Shown: positions 16,616-26,421, counted from the first letter of the stretch. The stretch: DNA of 64,000 nucleotides from Desulfatitalea tepidiphila (GCF_001293685.1 NZ_BCAG01000003.1:1426001-1490000); one strand, 5' to 3'. Notes: generated from the sequence alone by a model not told the origin. Made by a program: numbers and translations.

Positions 16616-18160
16616 ATGAACACCGCCTTGATTAACGAAACATATCAGAGACACGAAGTGTTGGATGATTTGGAGAAGGAGCTGCTTTCGAACCCGGGCG
16701 ATTGCGATCTGGTTCGCCGCTATTTTGACGTTGCTGTCACCTCGATGCAGCTGGATCGGGGCAGGACCTTTTTAGAAAAGCTACTCACCCAATTCCCGAG
16801 CTACCGCCAGATCAGGACGCTATATATTTCCCTTTGCCTGCAGCTGAAAGAGTACCATGCGGCCATGGCTGCCATTGAAACCTTGATCGCCTTTTCTAAT
16901 CTTGAGGATGATCTGATCGATGCGGCGTTGAATGTGAGAGCAAAAATCGGCCCCAAAAGAGTAACGCAGGGCAAACTAAATCACCTGTCGGTGTGCATGA
17001 TTGCTAGAAACGAACAGCACTATCTGCCGGCCTGTCTAAATGCAATTAAAAGATTCGCAGATGAAATCGTATTGCTCGACACAGGTTCCGGCGATCGTAC
17101 CCCAGACATCGCACGGGTATTCGGGGCAAGAGTGTTTCATTACCAATGGCAGGAAGATTTTGCAGCGGCGCGCAATGCAGGCTTGGAAAAGGCGGAAGGT
17201 GATTGGGTGCTGATCCTTGATGCCGACGAGATCATCGCAGAACAGGACCTTGAGGGGTTGAGAACGATTTTGGCAGAGCATGACGGGGGCCACACTGCTT
17301 TTTTGATGGAGACAAGAAATTACACCCATCAGGCCAATGCTTTAAAGTGGAACGCCAATGATGGCCGGTATCCGCAGTTCGAGGCCGGCATAGGTTGGTT
17401 TCCCAGTAAAAAAATTCGGTTGTTTCCAAACAACCCGTCCATCCGATTTAATTTCCCGGTTCACGAGTTGGTCGATCCCTCGGTCCAAAGGGCTGGATTA
17501 GACATTCAACAGTGTCACATTCCTATCCATCATTACGGCCATCTGAATGAAAAGCGGAACCGGAAAAAGGCTGAAGCCTACTTCCGAATGGGATATGAAA
17601 AGTTGGATCAGTTGGGAGAGGATGTGGGTGCCATTCGCGAGTTGGCGGTTCAGGCCGGGCAATTGGAGCTGTGGGCCGAATCGTTGGCCTTGTGGGATCG
17701 CCTGTTAAAGTCGAGGCCCGAATTTAGAGATGCATGGATCAACATGTCGGGCGCCTATTGGCAGTTGGGGCAATACCAGGCTGCCCTCCGGCATGCTGAG
17801 AAAGCCCTCGAGATCGATGGGCAGGCAAAAGAGGCACACTACAACATTGCCGTCAGTCTATTGATGTTGGGTAAAGCGGAAGCCGCCATGACAGTTTTAT
17901 CCGACTTAACCGAAAAGCATGATGATTACCTTGCCGCGCGATTCATGATGGCGGCTGCTTCGGCTTGCAGGGGGTCTATCAAGGAAGCAGCCGCCATTTT
18001 CCGTTTCATTGAAAACTCAGCTGTAGGCAAAGCCTTGGTGTTTGGCATCCAAGACTTTGCGAAAAGACTTCAAACGGCCGGACTGACCGAATATGCTGCG
18101 AATTTGGGAATCACCGTCAAGCTGATCAGCTCTGAATCCAACCAAAAATCATGCGTATAA
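16616..18160 (+). CDS. GT2-family glycosyltransferase with C-terminal TPR repeats
   Basis: A 514-aa protein. The first 120 residues are helical; a GT-A/GT2 domain starts at about 124 (LSVCMIARNEQHYLPACLNAIKRFADEIVLLDTGS) with the metal-binding LDADE at 201-205, as in the WaaE/SunS-like TPR glycosyltransferases. TPR repeats follow at about 345-430. It would transfer a sugar from a nucleotide donor to a protein or glycan acceptor in the cytoplasm. Five bases separate it from the TPR gene and seven from the GT41 gene, so all three are one transcript. Confidence 0.82.
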   Translation: MNTALINETYQRHEVLDDLEKELLSNPGDCDLVRRYFDVAVTSMQLDRGRTFLEKLLTQFPSYRQIRTLYISLCLQLKEYHAAMAAIETLIAFSNLEDDLIDAALNVRAKIGPKRVTQGKLNHLSVCMIARNEQHYLPACLNAIKRFADEIVLLDTGSGDRTPDIARVFGARVFHYQWQEDFAAARNAGLEKAEGDWVLILDADEIIAEQDLEGLRTILAEHDGGHTAFLMETRNYTHQANALKWNANDGRYPQFEAGIGWFPSKKIRLFPNNPSIRFNFPVHELVDPSVQRAGLDIQQCHIPIHHYGHLNEKRNRKKAEAYFRMGYEKLDQLGEDVGAIRELAVQAGQLELWAESLALWDRLLKSRPEFRDAWINMSGAYWQLGQYQAALRHAEKALEIDGQAKEAHYNIAVSLLMLGKAEAAMTVLSDLTEKHDDYLAARFMMAAASACRGSIKEAAAIFRFIENSAVGKALVFGIQDFAKRLQTAGLTEYAANLGITVKLISSESNQKSCV

Positions 18161-18167
18161 CACCCCC

Positions 18168-20207
18168 ATGAAGACACCCGCTGTGATGACCTCAGAAGCC
18201 CGATCAGATGGCATCAAGAATTGGAAAGAAGCCTATGAGAAGGGCAGGTTGGCGTGTGCAAGTGGTGATCTGCATGAAGCATCTATGGCCATCGAAACGG
18301 CAATTCGACTGAATCCCAATGCGTTTGAACTCCACCACGATTTGGGCGTCGTTTTCTTTCAACAAAATTCATACCATCAGGCGCTGACATGTTTCAGGAG
18401 CGCAATCGCGTTGAATCCCCGGAAATACCAAGCCTGGTTCAATGGGGCCAATGCGCTCTGCGCAATGCATTGCTACCAGGAGGCAATCCCCTGGTACCGA
18501 AAAGCCATTGAATTGAATCCCTCGTTTGCCGAGGCTCACTACAACCTGGCCAATACCTATAAAGCGCTTGACGCTCCACATGAGGCAATATTGCACTATC
18601 GGCGTGCTATGGACATCGATCCCAACATGCCCGAAGCCCTGAACAACATCGGCACCTTGTTGTTGGGCTGCGGCGAGTTGATCGACGCCCGGGAGTGTTT
18701 CCAGCGTGCTTTGGCATCAGACGCCAATTATACCCAGGCCAGCTATAATTTGAGCCTCACGTTGAACCGTCTCGGCCGGCCGGAGGAGGCAATAGCATTT
18801 GTAGACCGATGCCTCGGTCTGTATCCGGAACACGGCGAGGGTCTGGCTTTGCGGGTTTCATTGCTGCAGCAGGTGTGCGACTGGCCGGCCCTCGCCGACG
18901 CCGGTGCGCGACTGGACCGCCAGACCGATGAACAGCTCCGATTGGGGCAGAGGCCATCCGAGTCACCTTTTCTTAATTTCACCCGATCGGATGATCCTGA
19001 ACGCAACTTGTTGATCGGGAAGGCATGGAGCGACTGGCTCCTGAAGCATGCGAACCATAGCCGATCGAATTTTGGATTTTCACATCGACCGCAGGCAACA
19101 AGACGCATCAAGATCGCCTACCTTTCGGAGAGATTTCGAAACGCCGCAACCGCGCATCTTGCATCGGGGGTGTTCGGCCGGCATGACCGCAATCGATTCG
19201 AGATCTACGCCTATTCCTGGGGGCAGGATGACGGGAGCGTCTATCGGCGCAAAATAGAGCAGGGTGTGGATCACTTTATCGATATCCGTAACATCAGTGA
19301 CGCCGAGGCGGCCCAGCGAATTCATGCAGACGGCATCCAGATTCTGGTGGACATGATGGGGTGGATGCACGGCCATCGGATGGGTATCGCCGCCCGGCGC
19401 CCGGCACCGGTTCAAATCAACTACCTTGGCTATCCGGCAAGCACCGGGACGCCATTTATCGATTACCTGATCGCCGATCGCATTATCATACCCTACGAGA
19501 TGCGACAGTACTTTTCCGAAAAGGTGGTATGGCTTCCGGATTGCTACCAACCCAATGACCCCGAAACGCCTATCGATCCGAGGCCGTGCAGTAGAATAGA
19601 ATTCGGACTGCCGGAAAATGGCGTCATCTTCTGTTCGTTCAATACCGATTATAAAATCGAACCTGGGGCTTTCGCCTGCTGGATGCGGATCCTGCGTGCC
19701 GTGCCCGGCAGCGTGCTCTGGCTGTTGGTCAGATCCCAGCAGGCACGGGAGAATCTGATCCGTAGCGCCGGGAGCCTGGGCATTGCTCCCACACGCCTGG
19801 TGTTCGCATCGCCGCTGCCCAAGGCGAAGCACCTCGCAAGGCTCAAGCTGGCCGATATTGCCCTGGATACCTTGACCGTAAACGGCCACACCACCACCAC
19901 CGATGCTTTGTTAGCCGGGGTTCCGGTGGTAACCTGCCAGGGACGCCATTTCGCATCCCGCGTGGCCGGAAGCATCCTCAGCGCAATACGTATGCCCGAT
20001 CTGGTGGCCGCGGATATGGAGAGCTACGTACAAATGGCCATAACGCTAGCCTCTGAGGCGCACCTCCTCGATGAAGTCAGGGCAAGATTGGCCAATAACA
20101 AGACGAACGCACCCCTGTTTGATATCGATCGCTATGTAAGGAACCTTGAAGCTGCCTACGACAACGTGTGGAAGACCTGTGTCACCGAAAAATTCCAGCG
20201 GGCATGA
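18168..20207 (+). CDS. TPR-GT41 O-linked N-acetylglucosamine-type transferase (SPINDLY/OGT family)
   Basis: A 679-aa protein with TPR repeats over about residues 15-240 (ELHHDLGVVFFQQNSYHQALTCFRSAIALNP and so on) and a GT41 catalytic region over about 305-665. Diagnostic catalytic-core segments are RRIKIAYLSERF, VDMMGWMHGHRMGI, VQINYLGYPASTGTPFIDYLIAD, the ALDTLTVNGHTTTTDALLAGVPVVT loop and the preceding FCSFNTDYKIEP. It lacks membrane segments. GT41 enzymes put a single sugar on Ser/Thr (or Asn) of proteins, in bacteria often flagellins or adhesins; the acceptor is not in this window. It is the last gene of the sigma-54 operon and borders the island's left repeat. Confidence 0.88.
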   Translation: MKTPAVMTSEARSDGIKNWKEAYEKGRLACASGDLHEASMAIETAIRLNPNAFELHHDLGVVFFQQNSYHQALTCFRSAIALNPRKYQAWFNGANALCAMHCYQEAIPWYRKAIELNPSFAEAHYNLANTYKALDAPHEAILHYRRAMDIDPNMPEALNNIGTLLLGCGELIDARECFQRALASDANYTQASYNLSLTLNRLGRPEEAIAFVDRCLGLYPEHGEGLALRVSLLQQVCDWPALADAGARLDRQTDEQLRLGQRPSESPFLNFTRSDDPERNLLIGKAWSDWLLKHANHSRSNFGFSHRPQATRRIKIAYLSERFRNAATAHLASGVFGRHDRNRFEIYAYSWGQDDGSVYRRKIEQGVDHFIDIRNISDAEAAQRIHADGIQILVDMMGWMHGHRMGIAARRPAPVQINYLGYPASTGTPFIDYLIADRIIIPYEMRQYFSEKVVWLPDCYQPNDPETPIDPRPCSRIEFGLPENGVIFCSFNTDYKIEPGAFACWMRILRAVPGSVLWLLVRSQQARENLIRSAGSLGIAPTRLVFASPLPKAKHLARLKLADIALDTLTVNGHTTTTDALLAGVPVVTCQGRHFASRVAGSILSAIRMPDLVAADMESYVQMAITLASEAHLLDEVRARLANNKTNAPLFDIDRYVRNLEAAYDNVWKTCVTEKFQRA

Positions 20208-20280
20208 TCACCAAAAGAATCCAGAACCATTTTTCTGATTTTCCGAAAAATACGGTATCCCGCACTTCAACATGGTTGGT

Positions 20281-20490
20281 ATGGATTTCCATCAATCGGT
20301 TTCCCTATTGAAATTTTCGCTTTGAGAAATCTTGTTTGATCGAAACCCGTACTAACGACATTGGCAAGCAGCCCCAAAAGACATATGAACACCGGGATAT
20401 TCATATCGGGTACCACAGGAAGCTGAGCAAATGATCGAACCCAAACGACGACACCTGTCGCTACTGTGCGATATCAGTGAATTGTATAAC
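20281..20490 (+). repeat. Left ~200-bp direct repeat flanking the island (ptsP leader copy A)
   Basis: This stretch matches 46,941-47,146 over its whole length, with long identical blocks (for example CGAAACCCGTACTAACGACA and CAAGCAGCCCCAAAAGACAT) and scattered differences, denser at both edges. Copy B is the leader and 5' end of the intact ptsP gene, 26.66 kb to the right; copy A is cut off after about 20 codons. The pair brackets the whole IS-rich and pse region. Confidence 0.88.
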
Positions 20491-20496
20491 CCCTAA
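20431..20496 (+). pseudogene. Truncated copy of ptsP 5' end
   Basis: MIEPKRRHLSLLCDISELYN then a stop; compare MTEPQQHLSLVCDIGELSNL at the start of PtsP (47,090). Only the first ~19 codons remain before the sequence changes to IS remnant. It shares the ptsP leader sequence, including the GAAGCTGAGCAA before the ATG. Confidence 0.82.
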
Positions 20497-20505
20497 ATTC
20501 CCGAC

Positions 20506-21207
20506 TTATTGTAACGAGACATGCTGCATAACACCAATGGTGGTGTACAGATCTATTTGACGTTTCGTTATTTCTCCGACCTGTAGTCGCTGACCCGGTA
20601 CTTCATAGCATTCAATGATGTCGAACTCGTCCAAGACCTCTTGCATCGAATGGTTTTTGAACAGCTTGTTCTTGTTTTCCTGCATTTTTCTTGTGATGTA
20701 GGATAAATAGATCATGGCGATGAACTGCACAAAGAGCTCGCCGTCCAAACTTTTTGCCGATGAGACAGCCAAATGGCGTAGATTGAGTCGCTCTTTGAGA
20801 TTATCGAAGTCCTTTTCCACCAGGTCCTTGTTTCGATAAATCTCCAATGCCTCTTGCGCTTGCTTTATTTCATTGCTCAACAGCGCTAAATATCCGTGAT
20901 TGCGTTTTGCCTCGGCCAAGACCTCTTTCCTGGCAACTACCTTTGTGCCTCTGGCCGGTGTGCTTTTTACCTCAAAATATTTGGAATACTGCTGCTCATG
21001 ATCCGCATGCCGGTGACTACTTTCCAATTCTGCCTGTAAATCGGCCAGCCGGCTGTTGAAGGCCATCTCATCCTCCAGGACACAGCACGGTGGGCTTTTC
21101 ACGGGTCTCGCCATGGATGCGATGCGCACGTTGGCGACCGCATCGAGCCAGTGCCTGGCCGCCAGCGCAAGGGCGGTAAAATCGGGGATTGCCAGCCCGA
21201 CCAACAA
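20506..21207 (-). pseudogene. Chimeric IS remnant: IS21 istA 3' fragment joined to IS1634/IS4-type transposase C-terminus
   Basis: A 233-codon open frame that is not a natural protein. Its first ~40 codons read like the C-terminal end of an IS21 IstA (ALAARHWLDAVANVRI), broken by a junction near 21,065. The remaining ~186 residues (SRLADLQAELESSHRHADHE ... SLDGELFVQFIAMIYLSYI ... DIIECYEVPGQRLQVGEITK) are the C-terminal part of an IS1634-like IS4-superfamily transposase, whose catalytic N-terminal two thirds are absent. It shows at least two insertion or deletion events at the left edge of the island. Confidence 0.6.
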
Positions 21208-21853
21208 ATTCTTTTTGACTTAGCCGACCCCGTTTTCCACCCGGCCCTTTCATTGCCCTTGCCCACATTGCACGCGCTGATGTCAAAGCCTCAGTGGGCG
21301 GCAAAGGTCAGGTACCGGGGGTTGAACACGGGCGCCTGGCCGACGATGCGCTTGAACACCGCGGTTTTCAGGTTGTCGACCATGATCCTTTTGGGCACCG
21401 CGCCGAAGTACTCGAAGGCGTTTTGATGGCAGTCCAAAAAATGCTCCATGGTCTGGGAGACGGTGAACTGCACATAAATCATGCGACTGTAGAAAAGCAC
21501 CATGACAAAAAAGCTCAACCGCCGCACGGTCGCACCTACTGCAACGGTGCCAAACGAGCCCCAGTCGACCTGGGCGCACTCGCCCGGGGCAAAGGCCAGG
21601 GTCAAAAGGGCGCGCATCCGCACCGGCCGGACCTTGCCGAGTATGGGGGTGCTTCGAGCAGCCGGCCGATATCGCGCTTAAACGGGTCCAGCTTACTGTC
21701 ACGCCGCGAACCGGTTCTGGGGGCAAATCTTTTGCGGAGGAGCCATTTTCGCACCTTGCGAACATCGGCAGCTAGGGCAGCGGCGATCTTTGAGGCGTTC
21801 AATCCCTCGTGGTTCATGTGCATCATCTTGCAATACATGGCGTAATCGATCAT
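21064..21853 (-). pseudogene. IS21-family istA transposase, frameshifted
   Basis: Read on the minus strand from the ATG at 21,853: MIDYAMYCKMMHMNHEGLNA with a helix-turn-helix N-terminus, then a frameshift around 21,600-21,640. The DDE region follows in another frame (LTLAFAPGECAQVDWGSFGT, with the catalytic Asp, and YVQFTVSQTMEHFLDCHQNA...PKRIMVDNLKTAV). After a stop the end continues in a third frame into the chimeric ORF at 21,207. No istB was found, so the element is dead. Confidence 0.68.
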
Positions 21854-22229
21854 TTGAGCCCCTCCCCGATGCGGTTGAAGACCTGTTCGAGACTCTGCAA
21901 GGAGCCGTTTTGCCGCAGTGCATCGGTCTCGATGGCAAAGCACCTGGCAAACAGGCCTGCGATAGGCGATCAGCCCCCAGATCGATCAACTGCTGCCGAT
22001 ACCGTACAAGGGCAAACTCATCCATGGCCATGCGCCGGCACAAGGTTTGATCAGCATAAAAGCTCAAGCCGCGGGCATCGGCGTCCGTGTCCAAAAATAG
22101 ATACAGCGTGCCTGCGCCGTGGGTGCACCGGTCGATGTAGTGCTCGCCGACCAGCCGCTGGTCGAGCCAGCTGAACTGTCTTGGGATTTTACGGATACAC
22201 TCGGGGCAAATGGGACTTTTGACCGTCAT
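21850..22229 (-). pseudogene. IS21-associated accessory ORF, frameshifted
   Basis: Starts at the ATG at 22,229 (AAGGAGGTTGCC upstream): MTVKSPICPECIRKIPRQFS, then DQRLVGEHYIDRCTHGAGTL and FALVRYRQQLIDLGADRL. A frameshift near 21,980 moves the frame, and the alternative frame runs up to the istA start. A small protein of this type, with a CPEC motif, sits directly before istA in this IS21-like element. Its function is unknown to me. Confidence 0.5.
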
Positions 22230-22710
22230 GGCAACCTCCTTGGTTTGGGGGATGAAGGATATCGTCGCCAAATTGTTGCATACGGCGCACGCCATGACGA
22301 AGTCATCTTGTACCGCACATCCCGTTAATTGAGCTATAATACCTATGATAACCGAAGGTTGAACGGTAAAGAGATCTTGTAACGCACTTTGTGCAAAATC
22401 GATTTTATCTACTCTTATTTCAACAGCTTGCCCTATTAAGGAATCTTGTAACGCAAGGCGCCCGTATTGCGATTTGCCGCGCCAGTAGCCAGGATGTTCA
22501 GGGCGCCTGCGCTGCACAGGGCGCACGTGTTCCGGACCCCGAAAGTAATCATGGTTTTCTATCTTTTGAAGTCAGCGATGCTGGCTGTCGGCCTTGCTGG
22601 CCTTGCGGCACGCGGGTTGGCGACAGTAGTTTTGTCGGTCCTTGTTGCGCGGGTCGGGGATGAACAACTGATGGCAATGACGGCATTTTTTTTAGTTTAA
22701 TCGCTGGCAT
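22230..22710 (-). pseudogene. Cys-rich IS-associated protein gene broken by a homopolymer shift and a TGA
   Basis: Read on the minus strand, a good ribosome site (AGGAGG) precedes the ATG at 22,710: MPAIKLKK, then an 8-base A run (plus-strand T run 22,686-22,693) puts the frame out by one. After it comes CRHCHQLFIPDPRNKDRQNY and CRQPACRKASKADSQHR, an evident zinc-binding C-x2-C...C-x4-C protein. A TGA at 22,572-22,574 then stands where Trp is expected, and the frame goes on through KIENHDYFRGPEHVRPVQRR to about 22,230. Both lesions make it a pseudogene. Confidence 0.6.
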
Positions 22711-22835
22711 TGATCGCGGTCCTCCTGCCAGCCAATGTGGCAGAAACCACCGCTGATGAAAGCGCTGGAAACTACAAGGAAAAAGAGCGAATTAAACAAG
22801 AAGAAGATTGTTTTAAAAAATCATAATAGAAGAAA

Positions 22836-23102
22836 ATGGTGCTGGGTGTGATAGGCATTTTTAAACCGCCAAGAAAAGAACATATCAGTTCGCCACTGGC
22901 ACGCGATGAAGCCGGTTGTTTTGTACTTTTGACCAATTTATGGGGCCAGCAAGCCAACTGTTTTTATGATGACTACCAAGTTCTCCTCCAGCATGGTTAT
23001 TACGATGGGGAGACTGCTACAGCTTGTAAACCATTGAAATTTTTTCAACTGGAATACTTGAAAGCGTTAGGCGTGCCATCCGATGTATTTACTGTTCCAT
23101 AA
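22836..23102 (+). CDS. Hypothetical ORF in the IS graveyard (88 aa), doubtful
   Basis: An open frame from the ATG at 22,836 with a plausible amino-acid composition (EAGCFVLLTNLWGQQANCFY, LQHGYYDGETATACKPLKFF) but no clear ribosome site and no family I recognise. It lies between a dead Cys-rich gene and an IS200 fragment and may itself be a fragment. Confidence 0.25.
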   Translation: MVLGVIGIFKPPRKEHISSPLARDEAGCFVLLTNLWGQQANCFYDDYQVLLQHGYYDGETATACKPLKFFQLEYLKALGVPSDVFTVP

Positions 23103-23109
23103 ATTAGGA

Positions 23110-23416
23110 AAAAATAAGGTTAGGAAGTATTATCGATGGTGCTGAATGTAAGATAAAAGGGCACGCGATGCCAGATCATATTCACCTGTGCCTATCGATA
23201 CCGCCCAAGTATTCCGTAGCAAATTTCATAAGGCTACTGAAAGGCAAAAGTGCATCGGAGGTGATGAGTTTCGGAACCAAAAACAGTCGAATGGTCCGTG
23301 GTCGTACCTTTTGGGCACGAGGCTACTGCGTCAGCACGGTAGGGCTCGATGAAGAATCGATCCGAGAATACATAAGAAACCAAGAGCATGCAGATAGACT
23401 GCAAGAGGAACCATAG
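23110..23416 (+). pseudogene. IS200-family TnpA (Y1 transposase), N-terminally truncated
   Basis: The frame ECKIKGHAMPDHIHLCLSIP, then PKYSVANFIRLLKGKSASEV, RTFWARGYCVSTVGLDEESI and REYIRNQEHADRLQEE is the C-terminal two thirds of an IS200/IS605 TnpA, including the HUH motif (H-I-H) and the catalytic Tyr region (REYIRNQE). About 50 N-terminal residues are missing, with a stop just upstream, so it cannot work alone. The ATG at 23,168 begins the longest sub-frame. Confidence 0.75.
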
Positions 23417-23506
23417 TCGGTAATATAGTTTCGAGTAGTTGGACTGAGACCCCCTTTAGGCGGGCCTCATGATACCACCAGTTCACTGATGGTATTTATT
23501 ATCGAC

Positions 23507-24476
23507 ATGAAAACTGAGCTGATGACCATAGGATTGCCTGTTTATAATGGCGCGGAATTTTTGCATCAGGCCTCGGAGGCTTTACTGGCACAGGATTATC
23601 GAAATTTTGAGTTGATCATCTCGGACAATGCTTCCATCGATGGTACCGAATTAATCTGCAATGAATTATCTGCCCGAGACTCCCGAATTAGTTTTTGTCG
23701 GAATAAAACCAATTTTGTACCATCGGCCAATTTCAGGAGGGTGTATGACCTCGCTCGCGGACAATACTTTATGTGGGCATGAGATCATGATCTTTAGCAT
23801 TCAAATTATGTAAGCGCCTGCATAAATGAATTAGAAACTTACACCAGGATTGCACTTGCCTATTCGCGCCCCTTATTAATCGATATCAAAGGAAATCCCA
23901 TTAAAATAATGAATGATAAAATAGACACAAGAGGGCTTAAGCCGTTGGATCGGTTTCGATAGATCATCTGGGAATTGGGTTATTGCAATATGTTTACGGG
24001 GTATTTCGAACTGGTTTTTTGGAAAAAATTACTTTTCCGCGAAGAGTTTCCATAGCGGGCGACAATGCCGCTCTTGCTGAATTAAGCCTTTATGGTAGCA
24101 TTGCACAAATTCCTGAGGACTTGTTTTATCGACGTAACAATTTTTCAAATGAAACGTCGAGCAAGGCAAGATTAAGAAGGATAGGAACAAAAAAAAACTG
24201 GTTACGAATATGAAGCAATAACGACATTTACATTGTTGACATATTCTCATTTGAGGTAATTCATGAATCGGATTTATCTATACAAGATAAAAACTACTTG
24301 TATGAGGAGGTCGAAAAATGCTTTATTTCAAGATTTAAAATGCAAATAGAAGGAAAAAAGAGAGCTTTTCAGGCTATGATACAACATTTAGAATATATTA
24401 AGCAAACTAAAGAAAAAATAGTAATATTGAAGAGATTATCAAAGGCAGTAAAAACGACTTCTTGTTTCCATAAAAT
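23507..24476 (+). pseudogene. Two-domain GT2 glycosyltransferase pseudogene, 5' part
   Basis: Starts at the ATG at 23,507: ELMTIGLPVYNGAEFLHQAS with the GT2 pattern LIISDNASIDGTELICNEL and an in-frame TGA in MWA*DHDL (23,780-23,782). Further stops and frameshifts follow around 23,810, 23,958 and 23,990; recognisable family sequence goes on in changing frames (YGVFRTGFLEKITFPRRVSI, AGDNAALAELSLYGSIAQIP, then LYEEVEKCFISRFKMQIEGK). The last frame runs into the IS1380 insertion and resumes, in frame, at 26,264. It was a large glycosyltransferase with at least two GT2 domains. Confidence 0.72.
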
Positions 24477-24481
24477 AAGTA

Positions 24482-26258
24482 CCTGAATTTTGCACCTGAA
24501 TAGCGAGAAAGGGTAGAAACCATCTGGGAACCCTTGCTACAATGGGGGTTACGAAGCCAACCCATAAAAGCAGGGAGGTACCCAGATGGTAAAATCCAAG
24601 AAATCAGATTTCAGCAAAAACCGCAACCCTAAAGGATTTAGCCCAAATGGCGCGAAGGCCAAGAAAATCAATGCGTCAACCGCTTATGATACGTGCAGCG
24701 AGCAGCTGAGCGCATTTGGCGGTGTTTTGCCGCTGATCAAATTTTTTGATCTGGTTGGTTTTCGAGAAATTTTTGACTTCGCCTATAAAGCGCCGGCCCG
24801 TGAACCCAAACTGGGCCATTATTCGATGATGACAGGCTTGCTGATGCTACTGTTTATAGGGTTCAACCGAATTTGGCATTTTTCCTACCTGCGGCTGGAT
24901 GCGATGCTGTGCGGATTTTTCAACCTGACGCGGCTTCCGGTGGCCAGCACATTTTGGCGCTATGTCAACAGCCTGGGTATCAACCAAGCCAATTCACTGC
25001 TGGCTGTGATGGCCCATTTACGTGAGCGGGTCTGGCGGCTTTGCGATCTATCGTACTACCGCATCTGCCTGGATATCGATACGACCGTGGAAACGGTTTT
25101 CGGCAACCAGCAGGGGGCGAAAAAAGGCCACAATCCAAGAAATCGGGGCAAAAAGGGATACCGCCCGGTGTTATGCTTCATCGAACAAAGCCGTGAGTAC
25201 CTGCTGGGCAAACTTCGCAAGGGCGAAACCATCAGCGGCGAGCAAACCGCCTCGTTTATCGCCAAAATCAAACAATACCTTCCCGGCTGTGTGAGGCAGG
25301 TGTTGATCCGCGCGGATGCCGAGTTTCAAAGCTGGGAAAGCATCCATGAATGCATCAAGGCCGGTTACAATTTCATCATCGCCAACAAAGGGTGCGAACC
25401 GCCATTTGATCCACGGCGCTGGTACCGCCCGCACAAGCGCAACGCCTATGAGTTCAACAGCTGTGTTTACCAGCCAATGGGATGGCAGATGCCGGTTCGA
25501 TTCGTGGCCATGCGAATCCCCAAAGATAAAAATGTTGCCAAAGATCGATGCGTGCAATACGAACTGTTTGAGGCTGATCGTTATGAGTACCGCATCTTTT
25601 GCACGGATTTACGCCGTGCGGCTCACAAGGTCATCGCCGAGTATGACAAGCGGGCCGACGTCGAAAATCTTGTGGGAGAAGCCAAGCGCGAAGGTCTGGA
25701 TGCCATCCCCTCGTCTCGCTTTAAAAACAACTATGCCTATTTCCAAATCGTCATGCTGGCCTACAATATCTGGCGCTATTTGAAGATATTGGCCGAGCAG
25801 AGCGCATACCCCAGACAAGCGGCCGGAGGCCATGGATTTGAAGGCATCCAAACCAACACGGTGCGCATTGCGCGGTTGCGCCTGTTAATGATCGCGGCCA
25901 AGGTGGTTACGGCTTCAAATAGAGATAAGGTTCGTTATTCTATCCATGACAGCCGAACGCCGGCATTGATGTCTTTCCTGAAATACATTGACGAAAAAAG
26001 GTTCAAGCCCAGGCCATGGGCTGGCGGTATACTCCAGGCACCTGGCGGGTAGATCTGTTGTTAATGCACAAAATTTCTTGCATGGAAATATGATGATTCA
26101 TTATAAATACATACGACGCATTCTGTCGGGCAGTTCTACTTCAGGTCGCTCTCTTTATTGGTACTGACGGCGGCCTGAGGACGAGCGCGGTAGATTTGAT
26201 CCATCTCGAGAATTTAGCGGGCATGAGCCGTTACGGCCGTATGCGTGCAAAATTCAGG
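24482..26258 (+). mobile_element. Complete IS1380-family insertion sequence
   Basis: A 1,777-bp element bounded by perfect 14-bp terminal inverted repeats CCTGAATTTTGCAC (24,482-24,495, and its complement at 26,245-26,258), flanked by the 5-bp direct repeat AAGTA (24,477-24,481 and 26,259-26,263). One intact transposase gene lies inside. Removing the element and one AAGTA rejoins the interrupted glycosyltransferase frame exactly. The clean ends suggest a recent insertion. Confidence 0.88.
24586..26052 (+). CDS. IS1380-family transposase
   Basis: A 488-aa DDE transposase, intact. The family segments are present: YRICLDIDTTVETVFGNQQ (first Asp), GHNPRNRGKKGYRPVLCFI (the IS1380 hallmark), VLIRADAEFQSWESI (second Asp) and ADVENLVGEAKREGLDAIP with the last acidic residue, then FKNNYAYFQIVMLAYNIWRY. 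The ATG at 24,586 follows AGGGAGGTACCCAG. It is likely active, judging from its length and lack of lesions. Confidence 0.9.
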   Translation: MVKSKKSDFSKNRNPKGFSPNGAKAKKINASTAYDTCSEQLSAFGGVLPLIKFFDLVGFREIFDFAYKAPAREPKLGHYSMMTGLLMLLFIGFNRIWHFSYLRLDAMLCGFFNLTRLPVASTFWRYVNSLGINQANSLLAVMAHLRERVWRLCDLSYYRICLDIDTTVETVFGNQQGAKKGHNPRNRGKKGYRPVLCFIEQSREYLLGKLRKGETISGEQTASFIAKIKQYLPGCVRQVLIRADAEFQSWESIHECIKAGYNFIIANKGCEPPFDPRRWYRPHKRNAYEFNSCVYQPMGWQMPVRFVAMRIPKDKNVAKDRCVQYELFEADRYEYRIFCTDLRRAAHKVIAEYDKRADVENLVGEAKREGLDAIPSSRFKNNYAYFQIVMLAYNIWRYLKILAEQSAYPRQAAGGHGFEGIQTNTVRIARLRLLMIAAKVVTASNRDKVRYSIHDSRTPALMSFLKYIDEKRFKPRPWAGGILQAPGG

Positions 26259-26263
26259 AAGTA

Positions 26264-26421
26264 AATACAATAGAAACATAGATGGCTTGTTTGATGTTAA
26301 TGTTAATTCAAAAACGCCTTTTATCAGCATTGTCATTCCGACCTATAATTGTTCATGTTATCTCAAGGAGGCGATCAATAACGCATTGGCGCAGCAATAT
26401 GAAAATTTGGAAATTTTAATT
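26264..26421 (+). pseudogene. Two-domain GT2 glycosyltransferase pseudogene, 3' part
   Basis: In frame with 24,476 across the IS1380 insertion, it reads KYNRNIDGLFDVNVNSKTPF then ISIVIPTYNCSCYLKEAINN and ALAQQYENLEILI, the start of a second GT2 domain. It stops making sense at 26,422 where a short element with inverted ends begins; the rest of the domain is not found beyond it, so the 3' end was deleted. Confidence 0.65.

Noticed and set aside
19080-19889. 269-codon minus-strand frame inside the GT41 gene
   Set aside because: No family resemblance; lies fully inside the conserved catalytic domain of the plus-strand gene.
22551-22700. Short hydrophobic plus-strand ORF (MVFYLLKSAMLAVGLAGLAA)
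   Set aside because: The minus strand of the same bases reads as a Cys-rich zinc protein with ribosome site, so the hydrophobic frame is a shadow.
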